From NCBI GenBank assembly GCA_004794655.1, contig SMMW01000522.1, forward strand, positions 62,001-126,000: a DNA stretch of 64,000 bases, read 5' to 3'. This document shows positions 12,531 through 23,633 of this stretch, one piece after another (positions within the stretch are counted from its first letter, which is position 1; each line of letters opens with the position of its first letter). The DNA is from Marisa cornuarietis. Lineage: Eukaryota; Mollusca; Gastropoda; Architaenioglossa; Ampullariidae. A model generated the notes under the pieces. The model did no database searches, was not told the origin of the DNA, and was given only the letters and a program-made list of their open reading frames with translations. Position numbers and translations under genes: made by a program.

Positions 12531-12642
12531 GGTCAGCGTCAGCATGCATACAGCTTGTTACACTGTGAAAACAATTAGTCCAGATCGACTTTGGCTAAAA
12601 TTAACCACACATGCTAGACGATGGTGCAAAACAGGATACAAT

Positions 12643-12678
12643 TACACTTTGATTTTAGCCAAAAGGCCGAGAAGCGAT
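12643..12678 (-). pseudogene. U2 snRNA 5'-end fragment
   Basis: The minus strand from 12678 reads ATCGCTTCTCGGCCTTTTGG, then CTAAAATCAAAGTGTA. These are the first roughly 36 nt of U2 snRNA with one change. Similarity is lost after that, so it is a truncated retro-pseudogene or SINE head and not a functional U2 gene. Confidence 0.85.
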
Positions 12679-13550
12679 GTGCGAAACAAGCTACGGTTAG
12701 TATAAGCAGTACGCGCGAGTGTGTGTGTGTGACAAAGAGAGAGCTGGGGAGGTGTGGGCTTAAGATTTTATTATTTTTTTAAAGTTAAACCACACGTTTT
12801 TCACAAGCGCGAGTGAAAGTGCTCGCACTGTGATGTCATTTACAGATGGACGTGGTTATTACTAAATATTAACGAGATCTTCAAACAAGTAAAAAAGGAA
12901 AAAAAAGCCATAAAAAAAGGAACTTAAAGCCATAAGACGGACAGGATTTCCGTCACTTTTATGTTCGTGAAACCTGCAGTAGTGTATGTCACACGGAAAA
13001 CATGCAACGGCCAACGTGAGAGAGGACACCACAGATTGACTCAAATCTAGGAACCTTAAGTGTGTAATGATGAAAAACCTGTTTTAAGCACACCGCGGGA
13101 CACGTTAGCTTTGAGGGGTCGCAATTAAGTTGCTGTGTCGAAATAATCGATGTTAGGAACAACATGCGGATCGATAATTAACATATTCTTTTGTGCATGT
13201 ACCTACGCGGGTGCATAAACAACTTTGCAATGACGGGCAGTGAGTTGTGTTAGGTTTTGCTGGCATTGCTGCGCACTGCACTCTTTTCACTTCAAAGACA
13301 AAAGGGCAAATACACGTTCCCTTATCGACCGATCATCTGAGTACCTTTTGATTTGCAGGAAAAACTGCCTAGAACTATTTGAAGCGCAGTCTTTCCCACG
13401 TACAAACACTGCCCAACAACAGCCTTCAAATCATTTTTTTTTTTTAAAGAGCAGGCTGTGTCGACGATGACAGGGCGAAAATCGAGAACGGCTTTATCAC
13501 GGACCTGTATTACTGGACTGCTTGCAGACGATTTTTTTTTTTTCAGTTAT
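12679..13550. other. Intergenic stretch, no gene seen
   Basis: Contains short GT and AG runs near 12715-12740. Frames are short and unrecognised. Confidence 0.4.
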
Positions 13551-13714
13551 AGAACGAGGCTTTTGACTATAAAGCTTCCGGTTTAGTCACGTTTCAGTTT
13601 AACTACTAGAACGAGGTGACTATAAAGCTTCCGGTTTAGTCACGTTTCAGTTTAACTACTAGAACGAGGTTGGTGTCTACAAAGGTTCCGGTTTATTCAC
13701 ACTCTTTGTTTAAG
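13551..13714 (+). repeat. Minisatellite, about 53-57 bp unit, three copies
   Basis: Units start at 13551, 13608 and 13661, each with AGAACGAGG and (A)AAGSTTCCGGTTTA. The third is diverged. Confidence 0.92.
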
Positions 13715-15453
13715 CTCGCCGAGACTAACAGCGGGGGACTTCGCAAGAGAGCGTTGGGTTCGACAGACAGACAGCAGTCCACCTATACACATCCGTAACG
13801 GACTGTTCGCCCTGCTATGCGCTGAACCGCTTCTGCGCCCAGCTTAAAACGAAAACAACAACAACAAAAAATGCTTGGTAACGGGTGACGGCCAGCGATG
13901 TACATTGTTCGCGTCCGCTTTGAAAGTCAGGCCTTTGCAGGTGTCACCACTCTTTCCACTTCTTGTATAACAGCGATCTCAAAGCATCTTATAGAATAGG
14001 GACTGTGTGCACATATCTCATAGTCTTAGTTACGAAAGAACAATAACACACTACTATATGTTACCTTTAAAATTTTCCCTAATCAGTATCACTTTTCGCT
14101 TTTTTTTGTTTATTTTTTAAGGACAAATATCAGCTATGTGTTCAAAAGTTTTGTGGACGGTGCAATTAAAAGTGATAAAGCCTGCTTGCATATTTTCTTC
14201 ATACTCAACCAAGCCGCACGTCATGCATTCATGTTAAAATATCGTGAAATACACTAACAAAAGGTAACAGCACAGATTTTTATGACTGTGAAGTATAGAG
14301 TTATATGGGTAACAGGGTGGACGAATGTTCACTCTCAGTGGACTATACACAGCATGTGAAGGAAACGTCGTTAGAATGACGACAAACGGTCAACAACACT
14401 ATATTCATGCAATATAAGACCTATGGGACGCCAAAAGTCTATCTTTACTTCATGAAATGATATAATTGTAGAATGCATTCTATAATGATAAATAAATTGG
14501 ATAGCTATGAGCCAATGAAACGCATTCTATTTATAATTATAGAATGAATTTTTTTAGCTGTGGAATAGATTTTATAATCATAGAAAGCACCTTCTATAAA
14601 TCACCTGATCCGTTCTGATCATGACATCAGGTCGCCATTCTGTAAGATAAGACATGATTGATAGCAAATCAGCACCAGAGAACCTGGAGTCTGCTAGCCA
14701 GTATATGTAATAGACTGACATTGAATTATATTTTTTTAATAGTTGTCATTATTACTACTTGCTCGAGTTTCTACAACAAGGGTATTAGATTGACGTTGAT
14801 TTTTATTTTTTAGTAGTAGTCGTTATTACCAGCTCCTCGCGTTTCTACAAACAGTTAAGGCGGGAGGTGCTATGTCCATTCAGTGTAATCACTGCATAAT
14901 GTATGTGGAACTGTCCAGCTACTCCCATGACGACATACATTACGTCATAATCTATATTAGGCTTACATGCTGGTAGCTATACTTTAAAAAATCTACAGTA
15001 AAATGTGGTCTCAAATGAAATAAAGCAGCTGATTAAATAAATAAATATAAATAATATTAACCATTAATTTCAAAGGGGTTTAAATATAGTAATGAATCTG
15101 TTAAATCTCTTAACATTTATTTTTTAAACAAACTATAAACAACTTTAGCACACCTTTAATGACATAGGTAAAAACAAAATATGGTAGAGAAGTGTCAAAG
15201 CACGATTCACTATATAAAAAAAGGTAAAATCTCTGGCTGGGATATGGCGCAATATAAACGTGCTGTGTGAAGAAGTGCGACTAGACGTACTAGATCACGG
15301 ACGTGTATAATAATATAGTTCGTGACCAACAGACCGAGGCATTCAAACGTCGATTGCAGGACCCCCGGTGACTCAAAATGACGCACGTCATAGTCACAAG
15401 GTGCTTAAATTTCCTTCCGACCGGGGTCACACACCTCATACATTTAAAGTTCT
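13715..15453. other. Intergenic stretch with AT-rich inverted repeats
   Basis: At 14463-14600 several alternating TAGAATG / CATTCTA motifs make a self-complementary AT-rich tract. Two diverged copies of a TATTAGATTGACRTTGAT-like segment occur near 14710 and 14786. No coding signal. Confidence 0.45.
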
Positions 15454-16323
15454 GTAACCGGTCAATTCGACTAGGGTCAGTTCGACTAAGGTCGATTTGA
15501 CTAGGATCAGTTTGACTAAGGTCAGTTCGACTAAGTCGTTTCGTCTAACGGTCGAGTCGTCCATAGTTAATGTATTATGGATTCAAATCATTATTTTGAA
15601 TTTTAGTCTGTCATTAGTGTCGCGTGTCGCATGCTGCCTTTCGAAACGAGGGTGGAAGGAGGTAATTGGAGGGGGGAGAATTTCTGCGTAACCGCAGTCT
15701 TACGCAATTTCTTCTTTTTACGTAATTGCCGGCAAGGCTACCAGTAAGTACTTAGCCCTTACCTGGCCTCTCTCGCTGGTCTAGTTAGTTTTTTTTTTTT
15801 ATTATTTGCCGCGGGGTGTTGGCCCCGACAGTGATCGGGGAGGGGGGTATCTTATGTTGTACCCGCCCTAAGTGTGGTTGCACTCCTGTACGGTGCTGGG
15901 CTGCGCGGGTTTCCATTAATTTGTTCATTCTGCAGGGACGTTTATTTGTATGTGTTATCTTGACATTATTTTTGGCAGTGTTTGTCCTTTCTTCTTCTCT
16001 CTTAAAATTTTCTTCCATCTTTAATAAACGCGTGTTTTTTTACTGTTCGCACTGTTTTACACTGGGGGACAGTTGGATGCGTCGCCGGCATCGAGCGTTT
16101 GTGCTTGTTGAGTCTGTGTGATTGAGAGCGTGCATGCGAGAGTGGAACGTGTGGAGCCCGATTGCTTAACGCGACAATTAGCACTATTTACATGATAGAT
16201 TTAAATTGTTTATTAACATTCAAATCACTTCATTTTTTTTCCATTTCATGCGTCCTATTGACGACTCGACCGTTAGACGAAACGACTTAGTCGAACTGAC
16301 CCTAGTCGAATCGACCGGGAACC
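15454..16323. mobile_element. MULE-like DNA element with modular inverted repeats (A)
   Basis: The left end reads GTAACCGGTCAATTCGACTA and the right end, reverse-complemented, GGTTCCCGGTCGATTCGACT. The left terminal repeat (15454-15565) is an array of GGTCAGTTCGACTAA-type units. The right arm (16258-16323) carries fewer units. It is flanked by TAAAGTTCT (15445-15453) and TAAAGTTCG (16324-16332), an imperfect 9-bp duplication as in Mutator-like elements. The interior has no recognisable transposase, so it is probably non-autonomous. The termini resemble the element at 57826-58678. Confidence 0.75.
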
Positions 16324-17041
16324 TAAAGTTCGGTTCCTTCCCGCTCTGTTATGCTATGAATGAAAAGATTGGTGTCACCACTCTAGCGATCGAACGTCGG
16401 TCTGAGCACCAAATATATATAGTTTTAAATCTCGTGCACATTTATTTGGCCTTTCAAAGGTGTCTTCCGAGCTATAAAACAGAACTAAGAATGAATCAAT
16501 GCTTTCGGGTACACATTTCAGACGTTTTTCAACTGATCCAGAGGCTGAAGTTAATAAAATAAGTCAGAGGACGGGGATTAAATACCGTCAATGTAGCCGT
16601 TGTAGCGTATGCTCAGAAGGTAAATCAAAGATCTTATTGTCAGTCCAGTGAGACCCTATCACAGTCATTTAAAATTCAGTCACATACGTAAACGACGATG
16701 TGGGTCCGGATAATATGTCACTTAAAAGAGACACGCGCGTCTCATCCAGCTACAGTGCGCAATAGATCTTTTCAATACAGTTGTTAGTTGAGTTGTTATT
16801 GTGCTCACAGTCTACACCTGTTTATCTTCAGTATTGACAACCTCTTTTAACTGCCACTGGTATAACCCACGGACGTAACTACAAGTTCATGGTATAACCA
16901 CAAGACTTTTGATTTCATTATACACATTGAATGTCCTGAGTCAAAGTGACACGGCTGGGCTTTCTATAGCGTACTTCTCTTAATCGGAAAGAGCACTTAA
17001 CAATTTCATCAGTGCCTTGTCTGATAAGTATGGAGAGAAAG
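16324..17041. other. Intergenic stretch, no gene seen
   Basis: A 118-codon plus-strand frame (16206-16562) starts inside the neighbouring transposon arm and shows no family resemblance. I treat it as chance. Confidence 0.35.
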
Positions 17042-17100
17042 AGAGAAGTGTGTGTGTGTGTGTGTGCGCGCGTGCGTGCTGGATCGCACACACACACACA

Positions 17101-17158
<58 letters not shown>
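17042..17158. repeat. Compound GT/CA/CT microsatellite
   Basis: (GT)n, (CA)n, (CT)n and (CA)n runs in succession. The GT and CA blocks can fold on each other. Confidence 0.95.
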
Positions 17159-17161
<3 letters not shown>

Positions 17162-18316
17162 CGCCGAATATCTCTGGACTGCAGGCTGTCACAAATTTTG
17201 AGGCTGTCGGGTGTCGCCGAGCTATTTAGCAGTTTAATTAATAATCGGAACCGCAATAAAATTCTTGAAGTCAGCAATAGATTTGCAATAGATTTCTTGC
17301 TTAACTGTTTTTAATGCTTTCTCTTTGGGCAAAAGTCCTCGACCTCTACTTTCAACAAATCAGAGCCAGCAAACTGGGGGGAAAAAGACCATAAAGTTTG
17401 AGATTTTGTACATCCGTCAAAACGAGAGTTCGCATTGTCTGCTCTTCTTCTTGGTGTTAAGTTCAGCCGGAAGTGAATTTGTGCCTCGTTCTAGAAATTA
17501 ACGCGGGGACGAATTCGTGTGCGAGTAGTCCAGATGTTTACTTCCGTTGAGATGCGTGAAAATGGGAATTTTTCAGTTCCATTGTAGTCTTGTGAGACCA
17601 CATCGTATATTGCGGACTTTGCTATCTGAATTTGACCGAAGCATCGTTGTGCGGCTCATGGCTATATGTATATTTCTTGACATGAAGGTAAGCTGTCGGT
17701 GAGATTTTTTTTTTTTAAACAGAAATCGTGTTCACGGCCATACCTTTCTTCAGGTCTTTACAAGTGTTGTCTGATTCTTCTCTGAATATCTAATGCAAAC
17801 ACAATCAGCCTGCCGCCACTCCCGCCCGTTTACAGTGAAGCCGCGCTGAACTCGAAAGATCTGAAATTGATTTAACCTTCCATTGGGTTTCTTTGTATCG
17901 AGAAGGAAATTTTAATTTCTTGCAGTGAATGAAATAGAATGGATTTGTAAGGCTTTTTCTAACGTTTCAGTAAAACCATTGAATCCATTCTAGCAGTGGA
18001 GTCAATGGATTCTATCTATCTTGCAGCGTTCTCAGAATGCTAACCACGTTTGCTCATGTCAGGATGGGCAGAGTGTTTGGGGTAGTCTGTGATAGCTGCT
18101 CAGAGGTGACCGACAGTCCTACGTCAGTAACATAAACCCATAAGGCATAAGTTACCCGTCGCCGAAAAGGTGTCCTGAAGTCCATGCCTTGTATGTATGT
18201 GTCCATCCAAGTATAAGCCTTGTGTTAAAATGTCAGGTGCTACATGTGAAAAAAAGGAGGCTCGTAGCTATGTTATTTTTACGTCATACCGATATCATTC
18301 CTCCCGCCTCTATCAA

Positions 18317-18318
<2 letters not shown>
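17159..18318. other. CpG-richer intergenic stretch with a candidate splice donor
   Basis: 17480-17690 is relatively CpG-rich and ends in GACATGAAG followed by a strong donor (GTAAGCTG) on the plus strand. That is compatible with a non-coding first exon. Near 17925-18030 there are inverted copies of an ATTGAATCCATTCTA-like motif. Nothing else is recognisable. Confidence 0.25.

Positions 18319-18357
<39 letters not shown>
18319..18357. repeat. GT microsatellite
   Basis: Uninterrupted (GT)n. Confidence 0.97.
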
Positions 18358-18361
<4 letters not shown>

Positions 18362-18535
18362 GCGCGTGTGCATGCATGCGTGTGAAAGAAGGAGAGCGCC
18401 GGGGAGAGGGGGGAAGCTAAAGCTTTTCGAGAAAAGTTTTTACATGAACAGGGAGGCAACACGTCTGATAGAATAGATATTATCTGCTGGACTTATGTTT
18501 CTTAGGTACCTTCTACGAGAGCTAATAAATTGGGA

Positions 18536-18612
18536 GTAATAATAATAATTTTAAGTGCGTGATTTATATAGCGCATAATCACGCTCACGAAGGTGCATGC
18601 GCTCAGCAGAAG
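18536..18612 (-). mobile_element. Retroelement tail remnant
   Basis: An (AAT)n run followed by GTGATTTATATAGCGC and CACGCTCACGAAGGTGCATG has the look of the 3' tail of a LINE or SINE read on the minus strand. This is pattern recognition only. Confidence 0.3.
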
Positions 18613-19164
18613 TAAGCGGGTCGTCCGTTATATCAGGAGAAGACACCTTGAACGGTATAATCGCCACCTTCAACGTACATCGACAAGTACTCAAGACAAC
18701 TTACACACGTGCCACCTTCTGGATGTTACAAGGTTTTGCTTTCTTCTTCGCCTAACAGCTGGACAGGTTTACGACAGCCCCAGTATTGCGGGTAGACATT
18801 ACGGGGGTCCCATGTCAAGATATATACCTCCCTCCCCCCAGTCCCTCCCAAAAAAAGAGCTCACGAATTCTTTTCCTATACTTAGCAATAATACAGCGCA
18901 AGTGATAACTTACCTACTTCGAGAAAAGCTAGTGACAAATTATCTAAATACTTGATTGTCCAGATATTTCCAAGCATTTTTAGGCGTTGGGTAGAACTAT
19001 TTATAGCTGCTAATTTATGTGGGTTGGGCTTTTGTAACCCCTATAACGGACAACGGGTTGAGCAACGTGATGACCTAATACGCCAGAGGTAACATAATGC
19101 ACTACACCACACTTAGCTGTTTGTGCGAGAGTGACAACGATATCATGTTTTTACTAAGTAACGA

Positions 19165-19588
19165 CAGGGTCGCCGAGAACCAGCATTCCGGGTCCCTTGT
19201 AATTGTAATCGTAAATTATTTTCCCATTATATAATGATATGTATACAATTTGATTGTAAAGATCTAAATTTCATTCAGTAACGTAATATAGACTGTAAAC
19301 ATTAGGACAAGTGCACTAGGATCTACAGCACTACTTGAACATAGAGCTGTTTACACCTGATCGGTGGTTAGTAAATGAGGAAAAAATGACGTTAAATGAT
19401 CAACTTGTAGTACCCCGCTCCATAGAAAAAAATCCTCAGCGTGTCTAATGCTTGGATGTTCTTTCCTCAGACCTTTCTTTAAAAGAAAAAGAAAAGAAAA
19501 AGAAGGAAAAAATCCACTGATAAAGGCCGGGCCCCCTAACAGCCGCGGGCCAGGGTACAGCATCCCCTCTGCCCCCTTGTGAGGCCTG
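19165..19588 (-). mobile_element. hAT-type MITE, family 1, copy C (reverse)
   Basis: Reverse orientation of the family at 5567 and 12220. The plus strand starts CAGGGTCGCCGAGAACCAGC and ends TTGTGAGGCCTG, with the shared AT-rich middle (GTTACTGAATG and TCCTAATGTTTACAGTC on the minus strand). Flanking duplications are not clean. A block of AAAGAAAAAG repeats lies at 19480-19510. Confidence 0.75.
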
Positions 19589-19751
19589 CGATAACGATGT
19601 CTGAAAGTGAAGTCTCCTTACACCCTTAAAGATCTGTCAGGTTCCGATTGAATTTCCGCCCACGTGCATGGGTGGAGCTCAGGACAAGAAACTTATTTTC
19701 CAAAACCTGCGTGAATGGATCCCTTCCCGAGACATCACCATATGCATTATA

Positions 19752-19829
19752 AACTCTTGACATCACGAATGCACATAGACCTTGACAATGTTACCGCATC
19801 CATGTGCACTCGTGATATCAAGAGTTTTG
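19752..19829. repeat. Hairpin with two 29-nt arms
   Basis: AAACTCTTGACATCACGAAT begins the first arm (19752-19780). Its imperfect complement ends in TGATATCAAGAGTTTT (19801-19829). The loop is about 20 nt. It could be a foldback element remnant or a transcribed hairpin. Confidence 0.7.
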
Positions 19830-20158
19830 GGACTTTTGGTTACACCCAGTGATTTATTTTTCCGAGATGTTTATCGCTGTTTTCTTAGCGAGAACGTAGC
19901 TGTAGAAATACGGTAAGATGTTGAAGATAACAGATGAAGTCAGAAAATCAAATAAGCCCTTATATGTATGGTGACATTCTGTATTGAAAGTTACTTAAAC
20001 GCGATGCTATGTTGCCAAACCTGAATATCACGGAAAGCCAGACGATACTGTGGTAAATTCCAGGTGTAGTGGGCATCGCTTCTTAATCCCCACCCCCACA
20101 GTGCGAAATCACCGTGAGGTGGAAGCACTTTCCCTTTCAAAATCATCATCAACAACAA

Positions 20159-20428
20159 ATCGCATCTCGGCCTTTTGGCAATATCAAAGTGTATTATCTG
20201 TTCTTGTCAGCTTAATATATCACACGTCCTCTATTAGGGGGGGGGATTGGTGTTTTACGCTGAACCAGCAACTAAGGCTATATCACGGCAAGCTAGGCAG
20301 CCAGGCCTTAAACAGAAGCCACATGCAGAGAAAGAAGAGTTTGCCCGAGATAAGAGCTGAAACGAGGACAGCTGACCTTCACTGTATTGGTGACAGGGGC
20401 TAACTGTTGCGCCACCAAAGTGCCCCTC
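20159..20428 (+). mobile_element. U2 snRNA-headed SINE-like insertion
   Basis: 20159-20242 follows U2 snRNA from nucleotide 1: ATCGCATCTCGGCCTTTTGG, CAAAGTGTA, TATCTGTTCTTGTCAGCTTA and CGTCCTCTATTAGG. After a G-run it continues into unrelated sequence (GTTTTACGCTGAACCAGCAA, CTATATCACGGCAAGC) of the kind seen in invertebrate SINE bodies, up to about 20428. The U2 part is clear. The SINE-body assignment is inference. The 3' half of U2 is missing, so this is not a functional snRNA gene. Confidence 0.75.
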
Positions 20429-22356
20429 TACTGGGTGACATCGATATTAAACTGATTTTCGACCTATGACGGAGTGTTAGGGGCACATGGAAAATGTTGG
20501 TAGAGGATAGATAACGTGACATAGCTGACACTCACACTGTAAAAGTAACAGATAAAAAAGCTGTTAAAAACAATGTGAACTAGAGAGAATAGTTTCCATG
20601 TCCTAAACACGGCTTTTTTAAGAAAAAAGAAAAAGCAGAGTAGAAAAACAATCAAACGATATAATGCACAAGCCAGTCTTTTAGGCCAAACGTAGTGTGC
20701 AAAATAAGTCACATACATATAATTCACACACACACACACACACACAAATACATCATGTAGTAGCAGGTTATAGTGCATTTGTTTGATTTTCTTTGGTTTT
20801 TCTGTTGTTCTTTACGCTCGGTGAATCTCGATACAGGTCAAATCTGGCAAAGCTTTTGAAATAATTCAAAATCGTCCAATATTTTATCTATCTTTATTAC
20901 TTCAAATAGACCAAGATAATATTACTTGAAGTGAAAAATCTCCTTTCTCTTTTCTCTACAGCTGTGACAGCGTCAGCCGGACAAAAAGATTGGATCACAA
21001 ATTAAAGAGAGGTAACCGTAATATACTAATAACGCGAAGGCTGCAAATCTAAACTTTTGTCGTTAATTTAAACACACGCTGTTTTGCCAAAAACTTTCGA
21101 ATTAAATGACAGAAATCATTTAGCAATGCACTTTGTTTACAAACGGAGTTTGCACAAACCGAGCAAAGATAACGAAAGAAAACAGGCTTTAGATATAAGA
21201 CGCATTAGATCACCACTAAGATCATCACAAGTAGTTTGGGCTGGGGAGGTGCATGCGGCTATTCAAATAATCGTGCACCGTAGGGCCGGTGCACGTGTAC
21301 TGTCTTCTCGGTCTTTCCTGACACGTTGTCAGCAGTGAGTGTGTCATCTACTTTGGTCGCCGCCATTCAGCATTCAACAAGACTAAAGAGTTAGAAATGG
21401 ACCTAACCTCTTACTCCTCAGTAACCTGGCCTCCCCCACTGCCACCCCATGTGAATTACAATCTCGCTCCCACCTGCCAGTCAGGGTAATCGGTCAGCGG
21501 TGACGGGGATGACACAGTTCGTTTCATCGATCCATGGCGTAATACCAATAATGAACTGAATATTTACTATGATTGTGTTTTATTCAACCCTTTTTATAAT
21601 CTGTAATCGAAGGCGTTTTTGGTCAGTGCACGAGCTAAACGCCTATATATACCTGCTTTTGAAAAGCATGCCGTACGTATAGGTTTAATGTAAACAAAAG
21701 AGTTATTCTAGAAGTTTCCCTGTCAAAGAAGGTCGTAAAGGTTACGGCGACGACAGGGCCAGTAAATGTTAGCCAAGTGTGGAAGAAACTTTGGCGCGAC
21801 ATGCCATCTTTGCAGGAAAAATTTAAATAGTAAGAAGATTAAAACACCGGGTAGCACTAGTATTTGGAAGGATGTGCATGTCTCAATCAGAGTCGTGAAT
21901 GGCCTTGAGCGCTTACCAGCAAGGGCTACTACCATGTATCCACATCTGCCTCACCTGTCATATAGGTTGACTGATGGCTTCTGCCTCACAGGCAGGCGCC
22001 TTACAAGCATCACGCCAAGCTAGCATTAACTCATAGATCCTACATGTCAGGATGTCTAAGTTCCGCTATTAATCTTCAGTATATCTAGTCGTAGCTGATG
22101 TTTAGTAGTAGCAGCAGGCACTGGGTCATCTGGTTCTGTGCTAAAATTCTGGGGCAAAATTTCTTCCTTTCTTTCTATATTGTGACACGTACCAGTGTCT
22201 GTGCTCTAGCAGCAAGAGTTAGTAGCAGATCTGATTATCATCACCACCCATCTGTGTATAGCACATATGAACCATACCGCATAGTTTCAGACCACCATAT
22301 CATCAGGTAGTTTCATTGTGTCAACCAGTAATAGACAGATTATTTACACAATCACA
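20429..22356. other. Intergenic stretch downstream of the PARP gene
   Basis: A CA microsatellite lies at 20725-20746. At 20961-21011, plus strand, a pyrimidine tract with CTACAG precedes 51 nt ending AGAG/GTAACC, a possible short non-coding exon. No protein family is recognised. Composition shifts from CpG-containing to CpG-poor near 22.3 kb. Confidence 0.3.
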
Positions 22357-22362
22357 TTTATT
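22357..22362 (-). terminator. Candidate polyadenylation signal of the PARP gene
   Basis: AATAAA on the minus strand about 1.27 kb past the stop codon, at the point where CpG-poor gene-like sequence ends. It is the only obvious canonical hexamer near that boundary. Confidence 0.45.
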
Positions 22363-23633
22363 TCACCAAAAGTGTAAATTTGAAGGTTTCCATTAACAAA
22401 TAAATATGTCAAATAAATATGTCAAATAAATAAAAACCACAAATGTCTGATGCGTCATTTGTGATGCTGCCAACAAGAGTTTTTTTCTAAAGTAAACAAT
22501 TTTATATTAAGTCAAAATCATTCAAAGCACATCTTGCATCTTCAAAACTAACATGCAGCATTGTAAATCTTACAATGGGTCAAGCTACAAACAGAGCAAG
22601 CAAGGAGATTGAGACAGTTCCAAAATAGACTGCATTCTCTAGCCAAAAACATTTACACTTTAAATAGCGAAAAGTAACTGAAAGTATTGATCAGCATGGT
22701 ATTCTGATATATCTTCTAAAACTAATGTTTTCTAAATGCTGTTAAATGAAGCAGGAACTAACACTCAGGGAGTCAATCAGTTTTCACAAGAATTATGCCC
22801 AAGGCATCAAAAGCCAGCATGATTTTGTAGGAAGGATGGGACAGATGAAGAAACATTAATGGCAGATCTCAAAATAATGACGGACCTGTGTAGTTTCCAT
22901 GAGCTGATGTGTGGTTATTATTCAAAAGCAATGTAAATCTGCAATTGCTACAGAACTCATTCAATTGCTTAAACTCTCAAAGATAATGTCTGTAAAGATC
23001 ATTCTACATTACTATCATGAATGTATATATATATAAACACACAATTCATAACTTTCATACATGGATAAAATCACCCATAAAATATTAGATATGTAAAGAC
23101 AGTACACTGTGCCTAACACTAAATATGCATCAAAATGTATGACACTTGGAACTTGAAGAACTACATACAAAATGAATAACAAATTACATTTTATGCTGAC
23201 AGCTAAGCACATGTACATCTGACAGCAGATGTCATTCTCGTGTTCTTTAACATTAGAGATTTTTACAACAGATATATATATATTGTTTTTGTTGTGTTCT
23301 TCAGCATTGTTATAAATTAGACATGTGTTAAGTGACAGTGATCTGCTTGCAACCCTTACATCTAGAATTTATATGCAAGACTTGCAAGTCCAGAAACTCA
23401 CTAACATAAAATGTGAGTTTGGGAGACATCAAGAATGTTACAAGCTTCTGATGTTTATCAGGACAAGTAGCAGCTGAGGAGTTGAATAATGCCACAGTGT
23501 TAGAGATCTGCAGGAGTTGCACTGCTTGCACACTGATGCATTCACATTTACAGTGATGATACTCATATCCTTCAGAAGCATGAATGAATCTTTAACAGAG
23601 ACACTGAGACAAAAATCAAGTTCTTCAATGAGA
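22363..23633 (-). other. Probable 3' UTR of the PARP gene
   Basis: Follows the TAA stop at 23634-23636 on the minus strand. AT-rich, CpG-poor, no recognisable coding, with a small TA run near 23025-23035. The extent is inferred from composition and the AATAAA at 22357-22362. Confidence 0.45.

Noticed and set aside
17012..17314. Plus- and minus-strand frames over CA/GT runs
   Set aside because: Cys-Val and His-Thr repeats are translations of a microsatellite.
20159..20242. Functional U2 snRNA gene
   Set aside because: Point changes in conserved 5' bases, missing 3' half and Sm site region, and no proximal promoter element recognised.
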